From positions 1-6,050 of the forward strand of contig JAAYBY010000022.1 of assembly GCA_012729935.1 (NCBI GenBank): a DNA stretch of 6,050 nucleotides, in the 5' to 3' direction. The DNA is from Clostridiaceae bacterium (GTDB taxonomy: Bacteria > Bacillota > Clostridia > Saccharofermentanales > UBA5734). Within the stretch, counting starts at the first letter, position 1; every line of letters starts with the position of its first letter. The notes under the pieces are model-generated. The model did no database searches and was not told where the DNA came from. It was given only the letters and a program-made list of their open reading frames with translations. Made by a program: the position numbers and the translations under genes. Shown piece by piece: positions 1-5,702 of this stretch.

Positions 1-789
1 AAAATAACTGATAGCGATGTATTAAATTGGGCGAAAGAGGCCAAGCTCGACCTGCCAGATCGGTGGGAGTATATACAGCATAATCTGCCTCAACATCAGC
101 AGAATATTGCTGAGAAGGATAATGCTATGATATTTGCTAAATCAAAAAACAGCAGAATGAAACTCATGATCGCTTGTGCAGGTTTTGCTGTTATAATTCT
201 CTTTGGTGGATTGCTGATTTCAGGTCGATTGGATGAATGGCTCTGGCCTGCTAATAATCCTGGAAATCATTATACACAGGCAACTGCTGATCCTAATTCA
301 ACGACTGAATCAGGAAAGCCCACAACCTCTGCTTCAACATACTCAAATGAACAATTGGCGTTTTCCGACAAAGCAAATGCACAGTTTGAATTGATGGAAC
401 AAGCTCATATTCCTGATCAATATAAATACTACGCTGGATGCTACATTGAAGACTTGCAGGTTTTTATCATCAATGTCACAGGCAACCCAGAAGAATTTAA
501 GACGAAGTATGCTGATTTACTTGATTTTAGCATTATTGAGGTCAGGCAGGTCAAGTATACGCTTAAAGAGCTTGAATTAGCATATGCGCCTCTATATAAA
601 GAATTTTCGAGCTCGGATAAACTCACTGAACTTGGCGTATATGGAATGGCAATATTTGAACAGGACAACGCAATAAAGATTGTTGTTGTCCAAAAAGTGT
701 CAGATAAAATCCGGCAAGCAGTCGCAGAAATTATACCCGATACAGGGATGGTTGTATTCGAAGTCAATGGTGAAACTTTTCCTTACTGA
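1..789 (+). CDS. Partial single-pass membrane protein of unknown function, C-terminal half prodomain-like
   Basis: I do not recognise this gene with certainty. The frame ending at TGA 787-789 is open from base 1, with no in-frame ATG, GTG or TTG before the ATG at 127. Either the gene starts left of the window (262 residues visible) or it starts at 127 (220 residues), where an AGAAGGA lies 7 bases upstream. I prefer the longer form because residues encoded by 1-126 look like protein (for example LNWAKEAKLDLPDRWEYI). Counting from the ATG at 127, residues 1-11 are basic, about 12-33 form one membrane segment, 42-75 are a Thr/Ser/Pro/Asn-rich spacer, and about 97-220 form an alpha/beta domain. 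The order N-inside, C-outside is expected. The domain pattern (YAGCYIEDL, then VKYTLKELE, then a beta strand IKIVVV) recalls the prodomain of alpha-lytic-type serine proteases; this is pattern memory, not a search. No catalytic domain follows. The gene is more A/T-rich than its neighbours. Confidence 0.7.
   Translation, partial: KITDSDVLNWAKEAKLDLPDRWEYIQHNLPQHQQNIAEKDNAMIFAKSKNSRMKLMIACAGFAVIILFGGLLISGRLDEWLWPANNPGNHYTQATADPNSTTESGKPTTSASTYSNEQLAFSDKANAQFELMEQAHIPDQYKYYAGCYIEDLQVFIINVTGNPEEFKTKYADLLDFSIIEVRQVKYTLKELELAYAPLYKEFSSSDKLTELGVYGMAIFEQDNAIKIVVVQKVSDKIRQAVAEIIPDTGMVVFEVNGETFPY
113..119 (+). promoter_or_regulatory. Possible internal ribosome binding site for the start at 127
   Basis: AGAAGGA lies 7 bases before the ATG at 127, an acceptable Shine-Dalgarno and spacing. 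It is the only support for starting the leftmost gene at 127, and competes with the uninterrupted frame running left from there. In this A/T- and G-rich coding text the match could be chance. Confidence 0.3.
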
Positions 790-794
790 TACAT

Positions 795-870
795 AATGCA
801 CACCCCTAGACCCCTTTACACACCTCCATCCCTGTAATCGTTAAACAAGAGGGGCGGGGTGTGCATTTTT
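795..870 (+). terminator. Rho-independent terminator with a long, two-part stem
   Basis: A perfect 12-base inverted repeat pairs AATGCACACCCC (795-806) with GGGGTGTGCATT (856-867), and the right arm runs into TTTTT (866-870). Inside the 49-base loop, CCCCT (811-815) can pair with AGGGG (850-854) and extend the stem after a small internal loop. It begins 5 bases after the stop codon of the leftmost gene, so it very likely ends that transcript. There is no T-run beyond the other arm, so it looks one-directional. The enclosed 34-base loop is larger than in most intrinsic terminators. Confidence 0.85.
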
Positions 871-963
871 GAGAACAAATCATTGAGTTGCCATAGCTCA
901 TTTTGTATCGGTGTATTCAGTGAATGTTGAACCGCAAAACTTCACCAGGATATCAGATGACAC

Positions 964-976
964 AAGGCGCCGCCTT
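964..976. repeat. Short GC-rich dyad AAGGCG-C-CGCCTT
   Basis: A 6-base perfect inverted repeat (964-969 and 971-976) surrounds a single central base. It sits just upstream of the candidate -10 box at 985-990 for the M3 peptidase gene, a position where an operator could act. A one-base loop cannot form a stable RNA hairpin, so any role would be as a DNA-binding site. The match is short enough to be chance. Confidence 0.25.
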
Positions 977-981
977 CAATG

Positions 982-990
982 TGATAAAAT
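982..990 (+). promoter_or_regulatory. Candidate extended -10 promoter element for the M3 peptidase gene
   Basis: TGATAAAAT gives TG, one base, then TAAAAT, a 5 of 6 match to TATAAT with the extended -10 TG. No convincing -35 box lies 16-18 bases upstream. Since a terminator closes the preceding gene at 870, a promoter is expected between 871 and about 1035, and this is the best candidate I see there. Apart from this element and the neighbouring dyad, I see nothing else convincing in 871-1038. Confidence 0.35.
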
Positions 991-1055
991 GAAATGAATG
1001 AATTGATCAAGTAGTTCTGCAAATATGGCAGATCAACTGAAGGGAAGAAGACTTT

Positions 1056-2753
1056 ATGGAAAAATTTGCGGATATTCCTTATAACAGACCCGATCTTAAA
1101 TCGTTCAGGAGTCAGAGCAATAAATTGATTGATCAGCTTGAGCAGGCGAGTGATGCTGCAACCGCGCGTCGGATTCTATTTGAGTTGCAGGAACTGGAAC
1201 AACGTGTGGACACCATGATCACCGTGGCACACATCCACAACACGATTGACACCACAGATGTTTTTTACGATCAGGAAGTGAATTTTCTGAATGATGCTCT
1301 GCCGACTCTGATCCCGTTACAGATCCGGTTTTTCAATGTCTTGCTGGCCTGCTCGTTCCGAAGTGATCTGGAGTCGGAATTTGGCAGTCAGTTGTTTATT
1401 AACGCTGAAACAGAGCTCAAGGTACAGGATGAATCGATCATGTCGGAGAAGGTCGAGGAGGCCAACCTGCGCCAGGCTTATCAGAAATTGACAGCACAGT
1501 GTACGACCCGCTTTATGGGCGAATCTGTCAATTTTTACGGTTTGCTCAAACACATGGAGCATCAGGACCGTGAACATCGGCGCGAAGCTTTTTTAGCCTG
1601 GTCAGATTTGTATGCCGCCCACTCTGAGGAATTGGACCGGTTGTTTGACCAGTTGATCACTGTACGCGTACGCATGGCCAAAAAGCTCGGATATGAACAC
1701 TACACGGATCTAGCGTACCTCAATCGCCATCGTACCGCCTATGCTCCCCGGGATGTGGCCGGCTTCAGGCGTCAGGTTCTGGAGATTGTTGTTCCGGCCT
1801 GCGCCAAAATCCGGGCCGATCAGGCGAAACGGATCGGTATCGACAAAATGAAGTATTTCGATGAATCGTTGCTGTTTCCGGATGGAAATCCCGAACCAGC
1901 CGGCAGCAAGGATCAGATGCTCGCCTGGGCAAAGGATATGTACCGGGAGTTGAGCCCCGAAACGGGTGTGTTCTTCGATTTCATGACCCGAAATCAACTA
2001 TTCGACTTGGAAACAAGGCCGGGCAAGCACATGGGTGGGTACTGCACCAGCCTGTCCAACTGGAAGGCACCCTTCATTTTCGCCAATTTCAACGGTACAT
2101 CTGCTGATGTTGACGTTCTGACCCACGAGGCTGGTCATGCCTTTGCTTACTTTACAGCATCGCGCGAACAGGAGCTGTCGGAATACTGCCATTCAACGAA
2201 TGAAATCAGCGAAATCCATTCAATGAGCATGGAGCATTTTACCTATCCCTGGATGGATAAATTCTTTGGCAGCAAGGCCGGACAGTACCGCTACGCGCAT
2301 CTCTGCCAGGCTTTGAATGTATTGCCTTACATGATGTGCGTTGATGAGTTCCAGCATCTTGTCTACGACAAGCCGGACATGACCGCGATGGAGCGCCGTC
2401 AGGCCTGGCGTGATCTCGAACGTACCTATATGCCCTGGCGCGATTACGACGGTGTGGATTTTTTAGAAAATGGTGGCTTCTGGATGCAGAAACAGCACAT
2501 CTTCATGTACCCGTTCTATTACATTGATTATGCTTTGGCCCAGATGGGCGCTTTCGAGTTTTACGGCCGTATGAAAACCAACCAGACTGATGCCTGGACG
2601 GACTACCTGGCGTTATGCAAGGCAGGTGGCAGCCGGGGATACCTTGACCTATTGAGCCTGGCCGGATTGTCCAATCCTTTTGCCGAAGGCAGCGTGGCCA
2701 AGGCGGTATCGCATGTGATCGAAGAGGTTTCCGGAGGCTCGTACCGCATCTAA
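1056..2753 (+). CDS. M3 family oligoendopeptidase (zinc metallopeptidase, PepF-related clade)
   Basis: This 565-residue protein is expected to hydrolyse short peptides in the cytosol; there is no signal peptide or membrane segment. The zinc site is complete: HEAGH at residues 357-361 supplies two His ligands and the catalytic Glu358, and Glu386 in SEIHSMSMEHF lies 25 residues after His361, the spacing of the third ligand in thimet-oligopeptidase-type enzymes. Upstream, GGYC (327-330) and PFIFANFNGTSADVDVLT form the usual M3 strand before the metal helix. The Tyr-rich FYYIDYALAQ (487-496) fits the C-terminal substrate-binding Tyr region. Length and layout fit the M3 clade annotated as oligoendopeptidase but distinct from lactococcal PepF. 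The ATG follows AGGGA (1041-1045) with 10 bases between. It is a single gene between a terminator and a convergent neighbour, with higher GC than the gene to its left. Peptide size preference cannot be read from sequence. Confidence 0.93.
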   Translation: MEKFADIPYNRPDLKSFRSQSNKLIDQLEQASDAATARRILFELQELEQRVDTMITVAHIHNTIDTTDVFYDQEVNFLNDALPTLIPLQIRFFNVLLACSFRSDLESEFGSQLFINAETELKVQDESIMSEKVEEANLRQAYQKLTAQCTTRFMGESVNFYGLLKHMEHQDREHRREAFLAWSDLYAAHSEELDRLFDQLITVRVRMAKKLGYEHYTDLAYLNRHRTAYAPRDVAGFRRQVLEIVVPACAKIRADQAKRIGIDKMKYFDESLLFPDGNPEPAGSKDQMLAWAKDMYRELSPETGVFFDFMTRNQLFDLETRPGKHMGGYCTSLSNWKAPFIFANFNGTSADVDVLTHEAGHAFAYFTASREQELSEYCHSTNEISEIHSMSMEHFTYPWMDKFFGSKAGQYRYAHLCQALNVLPYMMCVDEFQHLVYDKPDMTAMERRQAWRDLERTYMPWRDYDGVDFLENGGFWMQKQHIFMYPFYYIDYALAQMGAFEFYGRMKTNQTDAWTDYLALCKAGGSRGYLDLLSLAGLSNPFAEGSVAKAVSHVIEEVSGGSYRI

Positions 2754-2785
2754 CAGTCAGGCAGGCGTTTTATATACATCATGAA

Positions 2786-4444
2786 TCAGTTCAAGTAAAA
2801 TATTCGCGTCTCACGCGTCGTCACACCTTCCGGAGTTTTGGCCAGGAAGGTAACAACATGGAATTTTTCGCGAATGCTAACCGGCAACATAATCTGCATG
2901 ATGCCGGTAGCAGCATCGTAGTCGGGTGAATAAACAATCCCGTCGATGATAATTTGCATACTTGCCGTTTCGACTGTTGCCGGATCGGTGATCATGGCTT
3001 GCAGCGGCTCATTCGCAGCCAATGGTGCACCCATGGACAGATCTGTTTCGACCACTGGACCGACATCACTTGTCGATACCGTTGCCTGCTTCCAGATTTT
3101 TGAGAAAACCCTGGCTGAGTTGCCACCCAAAATTTTTCCGACTGCCTCATAACTGTAACCGCGTTCGAGCAGCTCCCGGGTTATGGCCGGTACGTGTGAC
3201 GCGTCTGCCAGACCTTGTGGCATGCTGGCTCCGTCAAAATCCGAACCTAAACCGACGTGGTCGATGCCGGCCAGATTGACAATGTACTCAATGTGGTCGA
3301 CAAGTGTTTTTACTGTCGCAGATGACGGGTTACCGGCAAGAAAATTCCGGTAATAGTTGACATGAACCAAACCGCCGGAATCAGCAATAGCGAGGATTTG
3401 CCTGTCAGTCAGGTTGCGGGCATTGGGGCACAGTGCATCGACTGATGAGTGGCTGGCTATAACAGGGGCAGACGAAATCCCGAGCGTATCCCAGAATGTC
3501 TGTTCATTCATATGGGAAACATCAACGATGATGCCCAGACGATTCATTTCTTCAATCACCGTTCTGCCTAAATCAGTCAGACCACCCGAAGACGGTGAGC
3601 CGTCGGGATATTCGGCCTTGGTACCCTCACCCAGTTCATTGCTGTAGTTCCAGACCGGTGCCAGCATCAGGACACCCAGGTCGTGGTACTGGCGTAGTAA
3701 AGCTAAGGAGTTGACGGCATTTAGAGAATAAGCACCTTCAATGCTCAGCAGAAAACCGATACTGCCTTGAGAATTGCTGTTTTGGAGATCATTCGAGTCA
3801 AGCACCTGACGTGTGGTATCGGGGTTCTGGTCCATTGTCCAGTGCAGCGCGTTGAGAAGTGCCAGCAGACGGCTGTTAGCTCTATCGAAGTCCTGTCCGC
3901 CTTCCGGTTGGGCATAGCCGCTGGTATAAGAAGCAAAGGTTGCCACGTCAATTCCGCCGGCAACCAGTTTAGGGATGTCAACCATAAAATTGGTTATGCG
4001 TGACAGCTTGTTTTTGGGCAGCCAGGTGTCTGAATCGATGATCTTCAATACTGTATCGTTGTGTGCGTCTATGACCAGTGCGTCCTGATGAAGGTTCTCT
4101 ACCGTATCAGCTGTGGGGGTGACCGGTGCTGTAGAAGTGGAGGTGACCGATGTTACTGCAGGTGTAACAGTTGGAGCAAGAGTCGGTGCCAAAGTTGGCA
4201 CAGGAGTGGGAGAAGCAGCAGGCGATGCGGAGGGAGAAGGAACAGGCGTTGGTGTGGGATGACTCGTCACGGCAGGCCGAGCGGTCGTTGATGCAGCCGG
4301 TGTGGGTGATGGTTCCATACACATTACTGAACTGACAGTGGTTGCTTCTGGCAGATCCGTTGAACTGACCGCTGGTGAACAGGCGGTCACTAATACGAGT
4401 GTGAGCAATGCAACTAACCAGGACACTGCATGATTATTGCGCAT
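2786..4444 (-). CDS. Surface lipoprotein dipeptidase, peptidase family M19 (renal/membrane dipeptidase type)
   Basis: Counted from the ATG at 4444, this is 552 residues. Residues 1-22 form a lipoprotein signal with lipobox VTAC (Cys22), so the enzyme should be anchored outside the membrane. About 43-115 is a Pro/Thr/Ser/Ala linker. The M19 domain, about 119-453, has all metal ligands of the binuclear zinc site: His128 and Asp130 (DAHND), bridging Glu236 (SIEG), His311 (DVSH), His332 (ASHS) and Asp402 (GSDFDG). The 21-residue spacing between the two later His and the roughly 70 residues to Asp402 agree with human renal dipeptidase. The family hydrolyses dipeptides. About 478-552 is a small beta-rich, Ig-like tail (IDGIVY, then YDAATG, then a closing strand), perhaps for wall or protein contact (inference). 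A farther upstream TTG at 4453 is possible but abuts the GGAGG, so I reject it. The gene is convergent with the M3 gene and divergent from the phosphate operon. Confidence 0.92.
   Translation of the reverse strand: MRNNHAVSWLVALLTLVLVTACSPAVSSTDLPEATTVSSVMCMEPSPTPAASTTARPAVTSHPTPTPVPSPSASPAASPTPVPTLAPTLAPTVTPAVTSVTSTSTAPVTPTADTVENLHQDALVIDAHNDTVLKIIDSDTWLPKNKLSRITNFMVDIPKLVAGGIDVATFASYTSGYAQPEGGQDFDRANSRLLALLNALHWTMDQNPDTTRQVLDSNDLQNSNSQGSIGFLLSIEGAYSLNAVNSLALLRQYHDLGVLMLAPVWNYSNELGEGTKAEYPDGSPSSGGLTDLGRTVIEEMNRLGIIVDVSHMNEQTFWDTLGISSAPVIASHSSVDALCPNARNLTDRQILAIADSGGLVHVNYYRNFLAGNPSSATVKTLVDHIEYIVNLAGIDHVGLGSDFDGASMPQGLADASHVPAITRELLERGYSYEAVGKILGGNSARVFSKIWKQATVSTSDVGPVVETDLSMGAPLAANEPLQAMITDPATVETASMQIIIDGIVYSPDYDAATGIMQIMLPVSIREKFHVVTFLAKTPEGVTTRETRIFYLN
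4100..4318 (-). repeat. Low-complexity Pro/Thr/Ser/Ala/Val linker within the M19 lipoprotein
   Basis: About 73 residues made almost only of Pro, Thr, Ser, Ala and Val, with short near-repeats such as PTPTPVPSPS and PTLAPTLAPTV. It joins the lipid anchor to the catalytic domain and probably acts as a flexible or extended spacer across the cell wall. The biased base composition creates Cys/Arg-rich open frames on other frames here that are not genes. Such tracts often vary in length between strains. Confidence 0.8.
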
Positions 4445-4453
4445 CGGAATCAA

Positions 4454-4458
4454 CCTCC
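4454..4458 (-). promoter_or_regulatory. Ribosome binding site that decides the M19 start
   Basis: On the minus strand, GGAGG (4458 to 4454) is followed directly by TTG at 4453 and, 9 bases later, by ATG at 4444. A zero-base spacing excludes the TTG as the initiator, while 9 bases fits the ATG. The resulting N-terminus MRNNHAVSW gives a standard lipoprotein signal length. Confidence 0.85.
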
Positions 4459-4488
4459 GGCAGCTTGTTGAACGAGTGGACTGGTTTA

Positions 4489-4494
4489 ATTATA
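4489..4494 (-). promoter_or_regulatory. Candidate -10 box for the M19 lipoprotein gene
   Basis: A perfect TATAAT reads on the minus strand from 4494 to 4489, about 45 bases upstream of the ATG at 4444. The -35 region is weak: TGGTCG (4518 to 4513) at an 18-base spacing matches TTGACA at only three positions. Position and the perfect -10 support a promoter, but the poor -35 suggests weak or activator-dependent expression. Confidence 0.45.
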
Positions 4495-4576
4495 TCGCTT
4501 AATGGCTGACGCCGACCAGTAGATCCACCCTGGCAGTTCATTAAATAAATTCCTAGCACACAACCTGACACTTCAC

Positions 4577-4606
4577 TTGATAATTTTTTATAAACGTGAA
4601 TACATT
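4577..4606 (+). promoter_or_regulatory. Alternative promoter-like pair upstream of the phosphate operon
   Basis: TTGATA (4577-4582, 5 of 6 to the -35 consensus) and TACATT (4601-4606, 4 of 6 to the -10 consensus) are separated by 18 bases, with an A/T-rich tract between them. It lies just upstream of the perfect TATAAT at 4622, so the operon might have two start points, or the A/T tract may simply serve as an upstream element. Confidence 0.25.
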
Positions 4607-4621
4607 TTTCGGTGATTAGTC

Positions 4622-4627
4622 TATAAT
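4622..4627 (+). promoter_or_regulatory. Candidate -10 box for the Pit/DUF47 operon
   Basis: A perfect TATAAT lies 48 bases before the Pit start, giving an expected leader of about 40 bases. The sequence 17 bases upstream is AATACA (4599-4604), matching only the ACA of TTGACA. A weak -35 beside a perfect -10 would fit dependence on an activator such as a PhoP/PhoB-type regulator, but I cannot recognise a clear Pho box, so that remains inference. Confidence 0.5.
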
Positions 4628-4667
4628 AATGTTAACCTTAAGTATCCAGGAAGTTATCCTTTCAGAT

Positions 4668-4672
4668 AGAGG
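4668..4672 (+). promoter_or_regulatory. Ribosome binding site for the Pit gene (two adjacent ATG codons)
   Basis: AGAGG lies 3 bases before the ATG at 4676 and 6 bases before the ATG at 4679. Spacing favours the second ATG, which would shorten the protein by one residue. The outcome does not affect the product. Confidence 0.6.
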
Positions 4673-4675
4673 CAT

Positions 4676-5683
4676 ATGATGACATTTGGACTAGTAATCG
4701 TACTTTTGCTTGTGAGCGCTTCGATTTTTGTTAATGGTTGGACGGATTCGCCGAATGCGATCGCAACGGTTGTTTCGACGCGTGTACTCAGCCCGCGGTT
4801 TGCAATTGGATTTGGTGCTGTTTTCAATTTCCTGGGTGTACTTCTTATGGGCACAGCTGTAGCGACGACCATATCAAACATTGTCAATATAGGAACAGGT
4901 TCAGACGCTTTATTAACGCTGGGTGCAGCCCAGCTGTCAATTGTGATCTGGTCAGTATCTGCTTGGAAATACGGTATCCCGACAAGTGAAAGTCATGCAC
5001 TCATTGCAGGACTCATGGGTTCAGGCATGTCGCTGAATGGCTTTGGAGCATTTCAATGGGGACCGCTCCAAAAAGTTCTGATTGGTCTTATCGTATCCAC
5101 AATTGTTGGTTTCGGGCTGGCCTACTTGGCTACTAAGCTGCTTGAGCGTCTGTTCAGAAGTGTGCATCGTCGATCTGCAAATACGTTTTTTTCCGGCGGC
5201 CAGGTGGTCAGTGCGGCTTTTATGGCATTCAGTCATGGGGCTCAGGACGGGCAGAAATTTATGGGTATTTTCTATCTGGCTCTGGTCATTGGCGGTTTAT
5301 ATAAATCTCCGTCAGGTAGCACGGCAGAAATTCCATTTTGGATTATGCTGATTTGTTCTCTGCTTATGGCATTCGGGACGTCCATTGGCGGATACCGTAT
5401 CATTAAGGCGATGGGCATGGACATGGTTAATCTGGAAAAATATCAGGGGTTTGCGGCTGAAATTGTTGCGTCCGGGTCTATGATCGTTGCGACACTTTTC
5501 GGTATACCTTTAAGTACGACCAATACCAAGGCCACCGCTATGATGGGCGCAGCAGCATCCAGAGGATTGAGCGCGGTCAATTGGGGCATAGCAAAGGATA
5601 TGGTTATCGCCTGGGTTTTGACTTTTCCTGCGTGCCTGCTAATGGGATATTCATTTGCAAAAATTTTCGGTTTGATTTTTTGA
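4676..5683 (+). CDS. pit: Low-affinity inorganic phosphate transporter, PiT family
   Basis: This 335-residue integral membrane protein should import phosphate, coupled to protons or sodium, across the cytoplasmic membrane. It has roughly eight to ten hydrophobic segments and the inverted two-half design of the family. Half one carries VNGWTDSPNAIAT (19-31) and GIPTSESHALIAG (100-112); half two carries SHGAQDGQKFMG (186-197) and GIPLSTTNTKATAMMG (276-291), followed by RGLSAVNWGIAKDM. The half-signatures align with each other, Asp24 with Asp191 and His107 with Asn283. The usual second-half motif is STTHT, so Asn283 is a deviation. A hydrophilic stretch around 155-173 is the expected central cytoplasmic loop; the length suits short bacterial members without a large loop domain. 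The stop codon is 19 bases before the DUF47 gene, forming an operon. The start at 4679 (second codon) fits the ribosome binding site slightly better. Confidence 0.93.
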   Translation: MMTFGLVIVLLLVSASIFVNGWTDSPNAIATVVSTRVLSPRFAIGFGAVFNFLGVLLMGTAVATTISNIVNIGTGSDALLTLGAAQLSIVIWSVSAWKYGIPTSESHALIAGLMGSGMSLNGFGAFQWGPLQKVLIGLIVSTIVGFGLAYLATKLLERLFRSVHRRSANTFFSGGQVVSAAFMAFSHGAQDGQKFMGIFYLALVIGGLYKSPSGSTAEIPFWIMLICSLLMAFGTSIGGYRIIKAMGMDMVNLEKYQGFAAEIVASGSMIVATLFGIPLSTTNTKATAMMGAAASRGLSAVNWGIAKDMVIAWVLTFPACLLMGYSFAKIFGLIF

Positions 5684-5702
5684 TGATCTTGGAGGTTGAT
5701 TT

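Noticed and set aside
26..130. Possible upstream gene ending at TGA 128-130, overlapping the ATG at 127 as ATGA
   Set aside because: That frame has TAA at 5-7 and 23-25, so no real upstream gene can reach this stop, and its translation looks non-coding.
441..767. Minus-strand open frame of 108 codons inside the leftmost gene
   Set aside because: It lies wholly within the plus-strand gene, its composition is a Ser/Thr/Ile-rich mirror of that gene, and it has no recognisable domain.
884..904. Small hairpin TGAG/CTCA followed by TTTT, like a second terminator
   Set aside because: The stem is only four base pairs plus a possible wobble with a nine-base loop, too weak, and a much stronger terminator lies just upstream.
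2754..2785. Terminator between the convergent M3 and M19 genes
   Set aside because: I found no inverted repeat followed by a T-run on either strand in these 32 bases; the TTTT at 2768-2771 has no stem before it.
4061..4322. Cys/Arg-rich and Cys/Ser-rich open frames on both strands over the M19 linker
   Set aside because: They are out-of-frame readings of the repetitive Pro/Thr/Ser codons of the lipoprotein linker, have no ribosome binding site I can support, and overlap a gene with complete catalytic motifs.
4566..4583. Pho box upstream of the phosphate operon
   Set aside because: CTGACAC fits one half-site loosely, but the following half-site (CTTGATA) matches the CTGTCAT consensus at only a couple of positions, and no Bacillus-type TTAACA repeats are present.
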